In this document: piece by piece, positions 19,877 through 27,792 of the stretch | Layout: each line of letters starts with the position of its first letter | Numbering within the stretch: the stretch's first letter is position 1 | Assembly: GCA_017651315.1 (NCBI GenBank) | Contig: JAGCDE010000011.1 | Span: 1-41,302, forward strand | Length of the DNA stretch: 41,302 nucleotides | Direction: 5' to 3' | DNA from: Bacteroidaceae bacterium | GTDB taxonomy: Bacteria > Bacteroidota > Bacteroidia > Bacteroidales > Bacteroidaceae | The notes under the pieces: model-generated | Told to the model about the DNA's origin: nothing | What the model saw: only the letters and a program-made list of their open reading frames with translations | Database searches by the model: none | Program-made: the position numbers and the translations under genes

Positions 19877-20650
19877 TCAATAATAATTAACCGGATTAGT
19901 CCTGAGGGCAGTCTTGAGCACCTTCAGTCCCGGGAATGACTCCTGCAGTATATCGGCCAGAAGATCCACAGTGAACTGCTCGCTCTCAAAATGCCCCGCC
20001 TCAATCAGCTTGATAGTGCCGTCATAGCCGAAGAAACGGTGATACCCTATCTCGCCCGTCATGAAAGCGTCGGCCCCCCGGGCTACAGCCTTGTCAGTCA
20101 GGAACGCACCTGCGCCTCCGCACACAGCCATACGCCGGATGGGACGACCCAGTTCCCCGTTATGTCTGATGCATGTCACACCGAACCTCTCCTTCACTAT
20201 GGCAAGCAGCTCCTGCCCGGAAAGGGGTTCAGGGAATGTGCCTATGATTCCAGCCCCGTTACCGTCAGGGTGCTCGTCAAGCGGCCTCACATCCGTGAGT
20301 CCAAGGACCCGGGCAATCCGAAGGTTCACCCCGTTGGAGACATTGTCCAGGTTGGTATGGCAGGCGTAGATGGTGATCCCAGCCCTTACGGCATCCATCA
20401 CGATGCTGCCGATACTGTCATCGGTCAGCCTTTTGAGCGGACGGAACAGCAGCGGATGATGCGACACAATAAGGTTACACCCGTTCCGAATGGCCTCATC
20501 CACAACCTGACGGGTCACGTCCAAACACAACAAAGCCCCCGAAACTTCCGTCTCTGTAGTTCCGACCTGCAAGCCTGAATTATCGTAGTCATCCTGCAGC
20601 GGCAGAGGCGCGAATCTCTCAAGGGCATCGATTATTTCCCTGATGTTCAT
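19877..20650 (-). CDS. Nif3-like dinuclear metal-centre protein
   Basis: This is a member of the NIF3/YbgI (DUF34) family of hexameric proteins with a two-metal site, sometimes annotated as GTP cyclohydrolase 1 type 2; its cellular function is uncertain. The 257-residue product shows LQDDYDNSGLQVG at about 20, NLIVSHHPLLFRPLK with the metal-binding His pair at about 65, YACHTNLDN and a C-terminal GHFESEQF motif. I chose the ATG at 20650. A longer frame to 20752 runs over the promoter box at 20673-20681 and a dispersed repeat, so it is not real. Confidence 0.9.
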   Translation of the reverse strand: MNIREIIDALERFAPLPLQDDYDNSGLQVGTTETEVSGALLCLDVTRQVVDEAIRNGCNLIVSHHPLLFRPLKRLTDDSIGSIVMDAVRAGITIYACHTNLDNVSNGVNLRIARVLGLTDVRPLDEHPDGNGAGIIGTFPEPLSGQELLAIVKERFGVTCIRHNGELGRPIRRMAVCGGAGAFLTDKAVARGADAFMTGEIGYHRFFGYDGTIKLIEAGHFESEQFTVDLLADILQESFPGLKVLKTALRTNPVNYY

Positions 20651-20672
20651 CACCTTTTCCTTAAAGTGCACC

Positions 20673-20681
20673 GCAAAGGTA
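20673..20681 (-). promoter_or_regulatory. -7 promoter box of the Nif3-like gene
   Basis: The minus strand reads TACCTTTGC, an exact consensus box, 23 bases before the ATG at 20650. Confidence 0.6.
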
Positions 20682-20692
20682 GTACAAAAAAA

Positions 20693-20729
20693 TGAGAAAA
20701 TCATGGAAACAGACCAAAACAGATTCCAA
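20693..20729 (-). repeat. Dispersed AGAATCTGTTT repeat, copy 1 (inverted)
   Basis: The plus strand reads GAGAAAATCATGGAAACA, then CCAAAACAGATTC, the reverse complement of the copies at 23221 and 23413. It lies between the divergent Nif3-like gene and the lipoprotein gene. Confidence 0.55.
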
Positions 20730-20785
20730 GTTCCGGATTTGGCACGATACAATATTATATCTAAATTCGCAGCATCAAAAAAATT

Positions 20786-21370
20786 ATGGAAATGAAAGGA
20801 AAAAAATTCACTTTAAGTTCACTGGCATTACTTCTATGCTTTCTGTTAACAGGATGTGAAGGTATCAACAACGATATCATTGTTGACTGGAGTCCGGTGG
20901 ATCTGTACATCTATGCTACCGGCAATGATGGAAAATCAATAATCCGGCCTGACATGCCGGGCATGACGCTGACCTTCAGGGGCGAGACCTACACGGTGAA
21001 AGACTGGAATGAGAGATACGACAGAATTGTCGGAAGCCATCGTTACCCTCATAACGACAGTATCATGACCACCAAAGCCTATCTTGCCGTCCTGTACGGA
21101 CTGTTTGCCCAGCCTTACACGGAGGGAAACGATGAGCCTCAATACAGACTCTATTTCGGCGAGATAGACGGAGCCGAGGATATGGACGAGGATATCATCC
21201 TGAAATGGCCCGACGGCTCCACCGACACCATCCACTACCACTGCTCTGACCACAGGGAAGGCAAAAACCCCAAATGCGACCGGAGCTGGAAGCTGAACGG
21301 AAAGAAGCATCAGGGCAACATATTCAACTTCAGCGGCAAGGGACTGGGACCGGGCCTCTCAATCAGATAA
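20786..21370 (+). CDS. Hypothetical lipoprotein
   Basis: The 194-residue protein begins with a lipoprotein signal (MEMKGKKFTLSSLALLLCFLLTGC in two overlapping pieces, lipobox LTGC at about residue 24). I do not recognise the mature part. It contains WSPVDLYIYATGNDGKS and FRGETYTVKDWNERY segments and looks like a small beta-rich surface protein. Its stop overlaps the convergent pncB stop by 8 bases. An ATG two codons later (20792) is equally good as a start. Confidence 0.7.
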   Translation: MEMKGKKFTLSSLALLLCFLLTGCEGINNDIIVDWSPVDLYIYATGNDGKSIIRPDMPGMTLTFRGETYTVKDWNERYDRIVGSHRYPHNDSIMTTKAYLAVLYGLFAQPYTEGNDEPQYRLYFGEIDGAEDMDEDIILKWPDGSTDTIHYHCSDHREGKNPKCDRSWKLNGKKHQGNIFNFSGKGLGPGLSIR

Positions 21371-22562
21371 GCCCGAGAATAACCTTGTAGCTGTGAACCT
21401 CGTCAGGATCCCCAAGCTCCTTGCCCGGAGTGTCGGACAGCTTGACGCAGCGATACACATGCTGGCGCGGGTTAACCTGGAAAGTCTTGAGCTTCATCAC
21501 TATGTTGAGCGGCTTGACCGTGCCCACATCGTTGGTAAGGTTGGTGCCGATGCCGAACGACACCTTGATACGGCCCTCAAAGTACTTCTGGATAGCCAAG
21601 GCGCGGTCAAAGTCCAGGGCATCGCTGAACACGATGGATTTTGTCATCGGGTCGATATGGTATGACTCGTACTTGGCTATTATCTTGTCGCCGAACTCGA
21701 ACGGGTCGCCGCTGTCATGCCGCACGCCGTCATACAGCTTGGCCATATCGAGCGAGAAGTTACGCAGGAACACGCGCGTGGTGAAGCAGTCCGGCAGCAT
21801 CGTACCCATGGCGCCGCCGTAAATCTCCGCCCAGTGCCTCATCACGTAGTAGTTGGCCTCCTTCGGCCCCATGAAAGCGGCCGTGGCCATCATCAGCTCG
21901 TGCGCCATAGTGCCAATCGGCTTCAGGTCCGGCCGTATGGACTGGTACTTCATGGCGAAATAGACTGTCGATGAACCTATGAAATACTTGCAGTTACGGG
22001 CCAGATATTCGGTAACATGAGCCTCCACCTCATGCGAGTACCGCCGCCGCATCCCGAAGTTGGCAAACTTCAGGTGGTTCTCATTGGATATAGCCACCTT
22101 CTTCTCAAGCTGACTGTCAATGTAGTCCCAGTCAGGCTCAGTCTTCTCGTAAGTCTTGTAATAGACCTCGGACACAGTGCTCAGGATGGGTATCTCGTAG
22201 AGAGTCACCTTATAGATAAGGTCCGTGGCCTCGATATGCAGGTGCCCCTCCTCATCGAGCGATATCCGGATAATGTCAGGGTTGAACCTGAACCCCATCA
22301 GCCACTCGAAATAGCACTGCGGAATGAAGTAGATATTCTCATGGCACCAGTTGAACTCCTCCTCCGTGAGGGCCAGCGTGGATAGTTTCCTCAACTCGCT
22401 CTTAAGAAGCTCCACGAACTCAGGGGTGAACTTCTGGCCGTTGCGGTCAGTGAAACTGAACGTACCCACGCCCTCCGGGGTGGTACGCTGATAATAATAT
22501 GACATGGAGAACTTGTAGAGGTCATTCTCCAGCATACTGATTACAGGGGTGCCATTATTCAT
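21363..22562 (-). CDS. pncB: Nicotinate phosphoribosyltransferase
   Basis: PncB converts nicotinate, PRPP and ATP to nicotinate mononucleotide in NAD salvage. The 399-residue product starts with the typical LENDLYKFSMSYYYQ. It carries the phosphorylated-His motif GVRHDSGDPFEFG at about 280, plus FSDALDFDRAL and SFGIGTNLTND. It begins 7 bases after the stop of a nicotinamidase gene, so the two form a nicotinamide-to-NaMN pair. Confidence 0.95.
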   Translation of the reverse strand: MNNGTPVISMLENDLYKFSMSYYYQRTTPEGVGTFSFTDRNGQKFTPEFVELLKSELRKLSTLALTEEEFNWCHENIYFIPQCYFEWLMGFRFNPDIIRISLDEEGHLHIEATDLIYKVTLYEIPILSTVSEVYYKTYEKTEPDWDYIDSQLEKKVAISNENHLKFANFGMRRRYSHEVEAHVTEYLARNCKYFIGSSTVYFAMKYQSIRPDLKPIGTMAHELMMATAAFMGPKEANYYVMRHWAEIYGGAMGTMLPDCFTTRVFLRNFSLDMAKLYDGVRHDSGDPFEFGDKIIAKYESYHIDPMTKSIVFSDALDFDRALAIQKYFEGRIKVSFGIGTNLTNDVGTVKPLNIVMKLKTFQVNPRQHVYRCVKLSDTPGKELGDPDEVHSYKVILGLI

Positions 22563-22569
22563 AATATCC

Positions 22570-23208
22570 TTATTTATAAATCTTTATGTTATTCTCGTTC
22601 ATGTAGCTCACAAGAGGCTCGTTACTCTCTATGCTTGCCACTCCCTCTAAATAGACAGAGAGCTCGAACCCTACCTCCTTGCTGAGGCGAACCAGGTTCT
22701 TAAGAGTCTCCAGAACGCAATACTCGGCAGCGATACCGCAAACCACCACCTTGTCGCCCTTCACGAACAGGTCCTGATCCTTGCCCTTAGTCTTCTCGAA
22801 CTGGCCGTACTCCTCCCTGTCCTGGTCCTGCCCTTTGGGAAGGAACCGCACATTATTTATATCCAGATTATCCAGGATACCGTCAGGAAGCGCAGCCCCC
22901 ACAGTGTAACGCACGCAGTGCTGCGGCCATATTCCGCCGTTCTCCTTGAACGAACAGTGATTCCACGGATGCCAGTCCAACGTGAAATATACCTTGTCGA
23001 ACTTGGGCAGAACCCTCTTCACAGGCTCCACCACGCGGGTACCGTCGGTAGCGGGCAGGTTTCCGTCTATGAAATCCTTCTGCAGGTCCACCACCACCAT
23101 AATGTTTGCAGGCTCACGATTTGTCATAACACTCTCTTTCCTGTTTCCGCCGCAAGCCGTAAGCACCACAGCCATAGCGGCAAAAATGATTCTGTTTAAC
23201 TTCATTGC
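22570..23208 (-). CDS. Nicotinamidase/isochorismatase-family lipoprotein
   Basis: By family and by its place before pncB it should hydrolyse nicotinamide to nicotinate. The 212-residue product has the catalytic triad of the cysteine hydrolase fold: Asp40 in VVVDLQKDF, Lys124 in RFLPKGQD and Cys163 in CGIAAEYCVLET. Metal ligands lie in DWHPWNH (Asp77, His79, His83). Unusually, MKLNRIIFAAMAVVLTACGG is a lipoprotein signal with the lipid Cys at 18, so the enzyme appears to work outside the cytoplasm. I chose the ATG at 23208. The longer frame from 23256 reads through the dispersed repeat at 23221-23306. Confidence 0.85.
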   Translation of the reverse strand, partial: AMKLNRIIFAAMAVVLTACGGNRKESVMTNREPANIMVVVDLQKDFIDGNLPATDGTRVVEPVKRVLPKFDKVYFTLDWHPWNHCSFKENGGIWPQHCVRYTVGAALPDGILDNLDINNVRFLPKGQDQDREEYGQFEKTKGKDQDLFVKGDKVVVCGIAAEYCVLETLKNLVRLSKEVGFELSVYLEGVASIESNEPLVSYMNENNIKIYK

Positions 23209-23220
23209 TTTTACAATCTT

Positions 23221-23306
23221 AGAATCTGTTTTGAATTGTTTCCATGATTTTCTCATAGTCTCTTTTACCCTCTGCTTTCATCGCTCCTCAGTCAGAATGG
23301 ACCTCC
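23221..23306 (+). repeat. Dispersed AGAATCTGTTT repeat, copy 2
   Basis: It begins AGAATCTGTTTTGAATTG, continues with TTTCCATGATTTTCTCATAG and ends in CTCTGCTTTCATCGCTCCTC. The first half matches the copy at 23413 and the second half the copy at 34137. Confidence 0.65.
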
Positions 23307-23360
23307 ATTATTCCCTCGGAAACGATAAAACCAGAGGATAATATAGCCCATAATCATCTT

Positions 23361-23394
23361 CATGGAACAAATTTAAACAGATTCTTATTCAAAT
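23361..23394 (-). repeat. Dispersed AGAATCTGTTT repeat, copy 3 (inverted)
   Basis: The plus strand reads AACAAATTTAAACAGATTC followed by TTATTC. Its reverse complement matches AATAAGAATCTGTTTAAATT of the copy at 34137. It lies between the two direct copies at 23221 and 23413. Confidence 0.55.
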
Positions 23395-23412
23395 TGCGAA
23401 GTTACTAATTTT

Positions 23413-23465
23413 AGAATCTGTTTTGATTTGTTTCCATGATTTTCTTATAGCCTCTTTTATTTCTC
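23413..23465 (+). repeat. Dispersed AGAATCTGTTT repeat, copy 4
   Basis: It begins AGAATCTGTTTTGATTTG followed by TTTCCATGATTTTCTTATAG, nearly identical to the first half of copy 2, in direct orientation and 192 bases away. The 390-base gap 23209-23598 holds only these repeats and the promoter at 23522. Confidence 0.65.
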
Positions 23466-23521
23466 TGTTTACATTGCTTTTGAAATTATATCCGGAGGAT
23501 GTAAAATCGGCAGATTTTATC

Positions 23522-23530
23522 TAAGTTTGC
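23522..23530 (+). promoter_or_regulatory. -7 promoter box of the FemAB-like gene
   Basis: TAAGTTTGC is an exact consensus box about 70 bases before the chosen ATG at 23599. It shows that the ATG at 23527 is inside the promoter and is not the start. Confidence 0.55.
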
Positions 23531-23598
23531 ATTTTTTATTGTGTTTTCCGGAGGTTACAGGCTCCGGAGTATTGAGACACAGGAAAAACCCGGACAAC

Positions 23599-24651
23599 AT
23601 GCAGTGCATTATCAAACAGCAGTCTGAAATAGAAGCCGAAGCATGGAACAGCTTCGTAAGGGCAAACAGTATGGGATGGGCCTACTTCCTGTACGAGATG
23701 ATAGGCATTGACCGGTACGCCTCGTACCGGAACCTCTCTTTTGCCATAGTCGATCGGGACAGCAGTGACGAGATACTCTTCATTATGCAGCTCCACCGGA
23801 CCAGCCGATACGGCATCCTGACCAGACTCGGCCTGCCCTTCTGGAGGGAGCGTCTGATAAGCCGTTGGGGATACGTAATAAAAGATGGTCTGGTCAGGAA
23901 ACACCAAAGGATGGTAAAAGAGTGTTATGAGCAATATATCGACAACCTCATCTCCACCCTCCCTGCCAAGCGCCTCTATATGGAACTGGCACCGCTCACA
24001 CAAGACCGCATAAACAGTCATAATGCAATTAATCCGCTGATTTTCTTTAACTTCAGGCCATTGGTCAACTATACATGGGTAGTTGACCTCTCCAAGCCCG
24101 ATGACCGTATGCTTGCCGACTGTGAGGAGACTACCCGTCAGGCAGTACGGAAGATAGAGGCATCAGGCCGTTATGTGTTCCTTGAGGCACAGCCATCCGC
24201 TGAGGACTGCCAGACCTACATCAGGCTTCACAAGGAGACCTATACCCGCACAGGTGCGGTACGGGACATCATTGCCGATGAATATCACCATAACATATTC
24301 TTCAACCTGATTCCAAAAGGCATCAGCCGGGTATTCTTCCTCAATGAAAAGGAGTCAGGCCAGACCGTAGCCACAGTGGCAGTCCTGATATACGGAAAAA
24401 CCGCCTATTACTGGTGGGGCGACTCTAAAAACGACAAAGAGGTAGGTGTTAATAAATATCTGCTGTTCAAGGTAATATGCCTCATCCGTGAAAGCTTCGG
24501 TAAAACCGGATATTTCGAGACAGGCGGCGCTTACCCCTATCTGCGGAAAGGCAAGAATAAAGGCCTGAATGACTTCAAGAAATGCTTCGGAACCTTCCTC
24601 ATGCCGATATTCGCGGGAGAGTATGTCAAGGTGAAACCCAAAACAAGATGA
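23599..24651 (+). CDS. FemAB/GNAT-fold acyltransferase-like protein
   Basis: The 350-residue protein resembles the Acetyltransf_6/FemAB-like group, which includes peptidoglycan-bridge enzymes that use aminoacyl-tRNA and acetyltransferases of surface polymer synthesis. The second GNAT half is visible from about residue 190 (ADCEETTRQAVRKIEASG, then RLHKETYTRTGA, YYWWGDS and a GGAYPYLRKGKNKGLNDFKKCFG C-terminus). No signal peptide is seen, so it is cytosolic. The substrate is unknown. Its stop is followed directly by the promoter box of the M3 peptidase gene. Confidence 0.7.
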   Translation: MQCIIKQQSEIEAEAWNSFVRANSMGWAYFLYEMIGIDRYASYRNLSFAIVDRDSSDEILFIMQLHRTSRYGILTRLGLPFWRERLISRWGYVIKDGLVRKHQRMVKECYEQYIDNLISTLPAKRLYMELAPLTQDRINSHNAINPLIFFNFRPLVNYTWVVDLSKPDDRMLADCEETTRQAVRKIEASGRYVFLEAQPSAEDCQTYIRLHKETYTRTGAVRDIIADEYHHNIFFNLIPKGISRVFFLNEKESGQTVATVAVLIYGKTAYYWWGDSKNDKEVGVNKYLLFKVICLIRESFGKTGYFETGGAYPYLRKGKNKGLNDFKKCFGTFLMPIFAGEYVKVKPKTR

Positions 24652-24652
24652 G

Positions 24653-24661
24653 TATTTTTGC
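24653..24661 (+). promoter_or_regulatory. -7 promoter box of the M3 peptidase gene
   Basis: TATTTTTGC matches the consensus and lies 27 bases before the ATG at 24688, directly after the stop of the FemAB-like gene. Confidence 0.5.
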
Positions 24662-24687
24662 GAATCAAAATATGCGAATCAATATAT

Positions 24688-26787
24688 ATGGACAAAACAA
24701 CAATTATCCTATCCGCAATGGCAGTCATGTTAACTATGTCATGCAATAAGAAGAGTACAAACCCCTTCTTCGTGGAGAGCAAGGCCCCGTACGGTGCCGT
24801 AGAGTTCGACAAGATCAGTTCAACAGACTATATGCCCGCCTTCGAGGAGGGCTTCCGTCAGTTCAAGGCCAATATCGACAAATTAGCCGCCTGTGCCGAT
24901 GACCCCACGTTCCAAAACACAATCGAGCCTCTGGAGTCGGCCGATGACCTGCTTGCCAGGGTAAGCAGCGTCTTCTACAATCTGATGGAGACCGATGCCG
25001 ACGACATCATGAAAGAGACCGAGGAGAAGGTCATCCCCATGGAGACAGAAGCTGATTCATACCTTTATATGAATGATGCTATATTCAAAAGAATCAAGAA
25101 GTTAAATGACAATAAGGATAACTTGGGCCTTACCGCAGAGCAGATCAAGGTACTTGAGAAATACTATCGCCGTTTTGTAAACGGAGGTGCCCGTTTGGAT
25201 GACAAGGCAAAAGCCCGTTTCGTGGAGATCCAGAACCGTCTCGGTGAACTCCGCATAAAGTTTGCCAACAACAATCTGGATGAGAGCAACAGTTACCTGC
25301 TCCATGTAACGGATATCAGAAGACTTGAAGGACTGCCTCAGGACCAGCTTGACGCTGCAGCCACACGTGCCAGGGAGAAAGGTCTGGACGGATGGGCGTT
25401 CAACGTACAGAAGCCCTGCTGGATACCGTTCCTGCAGAACTGCAAGGACCGTGACCTGCGCGAGCAGATGTACAAGGCCTATTACAGCCGCGGAAACAAC
25501 AATAACCAGTATGACAACAAGGCCATAATCAAGGAGATGCTCACTCTGCGCCTGGAAATGGCCAATCTGCTTGGATATGAGACGTTTGCCGATTACAAAC
25601 TGGAGGACCGCATGGCCAAGACGCCTGAGGCAGCCTATAACCTGCTTATGGAAATCTGGAAGTATGCCGTCCCTCAGGCCAAGCGCGAGCGTGACGAGAT
25701 GCAGAAGATAATTGATGCCGAGGGAGGCAAGTTCAAACTGGCAGCCTGGGACTGGTGGTACTATGCCGAGAAGCTGCGCAAGCAGAAATATGACCTGGAT
25801 GAGTCACAACTTATGCCCTACCTGAGCCTGGACAATGTCCGCAAGGGATCTTTCATGGTTGCCGAGACACTGTTCGGAATCAAGTTCCGTAAGGTTGACA
25901 ACCTGCCGGTCTATCATCCGTCAGTTGAGACATGGGAGTGCCTGGATGCTGACGGCAGCCACCTGGCCTACTTCTACACGGATTGCTTTGTACGCCCCAC
26001 CAAGCGTCAGGGTGCATGGATGAACGATATTACACCGCAGTTCAACTATGGCGGACGCAGCCAGCGCCCCACAATAATTAACGTATGCAACTTCTCAGTG
26101 CCCACCGATACCCTGCCCTGCCTGCTCTCTGTCGATGATGCCCGCACGGTATTCCACGAGTTCGGCCATGCCCTGCACGGAATGCTCACGCAGTGCCATT
26201 ATCCCACTGTAAGCGGTACTGCCACACCCAATGACTTTGTCGAGATGTGCTCACAGATAATGGAGCACTGGGCCATTGACCCCTCTATAATGAAGCAGTA
26301 TGCGCTCCACTACAGGACCGGCCAGCCCATCCCCGACGCACTGATTGAAAAGATGCAGAATGCCGGCCACTTCAACACCGGATTCGAGACTGTGGAGCTT
26401 GTCGGAGCCGCCCTGCTGGATATGGAGTACCACATGCTCAAGGATTACAGCGATTTCGATGACCAGAAGTTCGAGGATGCAATATCCGCCAAGCTTGGCA
26501 TGATACCGGAGATAGAGTACCGCTATCGCGGCACTTTCTTTAACCACATATTCAACAATGACTACTGCGCAGGCTATTACAGCTATCTCTGGGCCGAAGT
26601 CCTGGACTGCGACGCATTCCAGTGCTTCCAGGAGGAGGGCCTGCTTAATAAAGAGACCGGAATGCGCTACCGCAGGAACATTCTGGAGAAAGGCGGCAGC
26701 GATGACCTTATGAAACTGTACCGCCAGTTCCGTGGCAGCGACCCCAAGACCGAGGCAATGTTACGCAATCGTGGACTTATTGATTAA
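24688..26787 (+). CDS. dcp: M3-family oligopeptidase lipoprotein (peptidyl-dipeptidase Dcp type)
   Basis: This is a zinc metallopeptidase that trims peptides, removing C-terminal dipeptides if it is a true Dcp. The 699-residue product has the M3 zinc motif VFHEFGHALHG (HExxH at about residue 489) and the downstream glutamate ligand in FVEMCSQIMEHW at about 517. The Dcp-type C-terminus includes YYSYLWAEVLDCDAF. MDKTTIILSAMAVMLTMSC is a lipoprotein signal, so it sits in the envelope, as is common for M3 peptidases of Bacteroidota. I chose the ATG at 24688 to keep the signal at the N-terminus. Confidence 0.92.
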   Translation: MDKTTIILSAMAVMLTMSCNKKSTNPFFVESKAPYGAVEFDKISSTDYMPAFEEGFRQFKANIDKLAACADDPTFQNTIEPLESADDLLARVSSVFYNLMETDADDIMKETEEKVIPMETEADSYLYMNDAIFKRIKKLNDNKDNLGLTAEQIKVLEKYYRRFVNGGARLDDKAKARFVEIQNRLGELRIKFANNNLDESNSYLLHVTDIRRLEGLPQDQLDAAATRAREKGLDGWAFNVQKPCWIPFLQNCKDRDLREQMYKAYYSRGNNNNQYDNKAIIKEMLTLRLEMANLLGYETFADYKLEDRMAKTPEAAYNLLMEIWKYAVPQAKRERDEMQKIIDAEGGKFKLAAWDWWYYAEKLRKQKYDLDESQLMPYLSLDNVRKGSFMVAETLFGIKFRKVDNLPVYHPSVETWECLDADGSHLAYFYTDCFVRPTKRQGAWMNDITPQFNYGGRSQRPTIINVCNFSVPTDTLPCLLSVDDARTVFHEFGHALHGMLTQCHYPTVSGTATPNDFVEMCSQIMEHWAIDPSIMKQYALHYRTGQPIPDALIEKMQNAGHFNTGFETVELVGAALLDMEYHMLKDYSDFDDQKFEDAISAKLGMIPEIEYRYRGTFFNHIFNNDYCAGYYSYLWAEVLDCDAFQCFQEEGLLNKETGMRYRRNILEKGGSDDLMKLYRQFRGSDPKTEAMLRNRGLID

Positions 26788-26799
26788 AAGACTATAGAC

Positions 26800-27714
26800 A
26801 TGACATTTACAGGAATTCTGTTTCTGATCATTGCGACCATCCTGACCGCAATGTTCTCTATCGTATTCAAGATATTTCACCGCAAGGACATTGATGCAAA
26901 CCAGGCAATATTCTTCAATTACCTGACAGCATTTGTGCTTGGTGTACTCTTCTCACTGCAAGGCGGAGTCGTTGTAAACCCCTTGAAAGCTGACTGGCTG
27001 ATTGATGTCATCATTCTGGGATTCATTTTCATGGCCGGGATGGTGATGCTGTCGGCCTCCACACGCCGCGTTGGTGTGGCCATATCAACAGTATGCAGCC
27101 GTGCATCGATGGTGATTCCTATCATAGTATCATATCTGCTGATTGAGGGCAGCGCCAAGCCCAAATGGCTGCTGATATGCCTGGTACTTGTTGCCATGAC
27201 CCTTACAATATGGACCGATAAGCCCGAGGGCGGCCACAAATACACTCTGCTGGATATTCTGGCACCTGTCACAGTGTTCCTTATGTTCGGCGCCAGCAAC
27301 GCATACCTTAAGGTTCTGCAGCACCGTGTGACCGTAAACGATACCGCAGCCGGACTTTCCGAACAGGTAATCAACAGCGAGATATCACTTGTAACGGCAT
27401 CGGTCTTCTTTGTGGCAATGCTGATGTGCATATATTCGTTCTTCAAGAAAGGAGCTGACGGTAAGCGCTCCCCCCTGCTTCTTAAGAACGTAACAGGAGG
27501 CGTGGTCCTGGGTTTTGTAAACTATTTCTGCACCTACACCCTGATGCTCTCCATGAAGACCATTGACTCATCATTGCTCTTCCCGGTACACAACATAGGA
27601 ATAGTGGCAATAGGAGCCATAGTAGGTTGGCTTGCATTCAATGAAAGACTGAGACCGCACCAGGTACTCGGAATGGTACTCGCTGCGGTCTCAATCGCCT
27701 GGCTCTGCATATAG
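26800..27714 (+). CDS. EamA/DMT-superfamily inner-membrane transporter
   Basis: The 304-residue protein has about ten hydrophobic helices in two similar halves, beginning TFTGILFLIIATILTAMF. It ends with a conserved EamA half containing SSLLFPVHNIGIVAIGAI and LAFNERLRPHQVLGMVLA, where the NERL motif is typical. The family moves metabolites such as amino acids out of or into the cell. The substrate cannot be told. It begins 12 bases after dcp and is probably co-transcribed, which might suggest export or handling of peptide breakdown products (inference). Confidence 0.85.
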   Translation: MTFTGILFLIIATILTAMFSIVFKIFHRKDIDANQAIFFNYLTAFVLGVLFSLQGGVVVNPLKADWLIDVIILGFIFMAGMVMLSASTRRVGVAISTVCSRASMVIPIIVSYLLIEGSAKPKWLLICLVLVAMTLTIWTDKPEGGHKYTLLDILAPVTVFLMFGASNAYLKVLQHRVTVNDTAAGLSEQVINSEISLVTASVFFVAMLMCIYSFFKKGADGKRSPLLLKNVTGGVVLGFVNYFCTYTLMLSMKTIDSSLLFPVHNIGIVAIGAIVGWLAFNERLRPHQVLGMVLAAVSIAWLCI

Positions 27715-27766
27715 AACCTGTCCCGGCCTGTTTCGTCATAATTCCGGAACCAGGCGGAACAGGTTC
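27714..27766. terminator. Hairpin between the convergent transporter and TonB receptor genes
   Basis: GAACCTGT (27714-27721) pairs with ACAGGTTC (27759-27766), and an inner CCGG/CCGG pair lies between them. It starts within the stop codon of the transporter gene. No clear T run follows on either strand. Confidence 0.35.
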
Positions 27767-27792
27767 CCGGAACAAATCAAAACATATTATCC

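Noticed and set aside
23209-23256. Upstream start that would extend the nicotinamidase
   Set aside because: The extension is translated dispersed repeat and would bury the lipoprotein signal.
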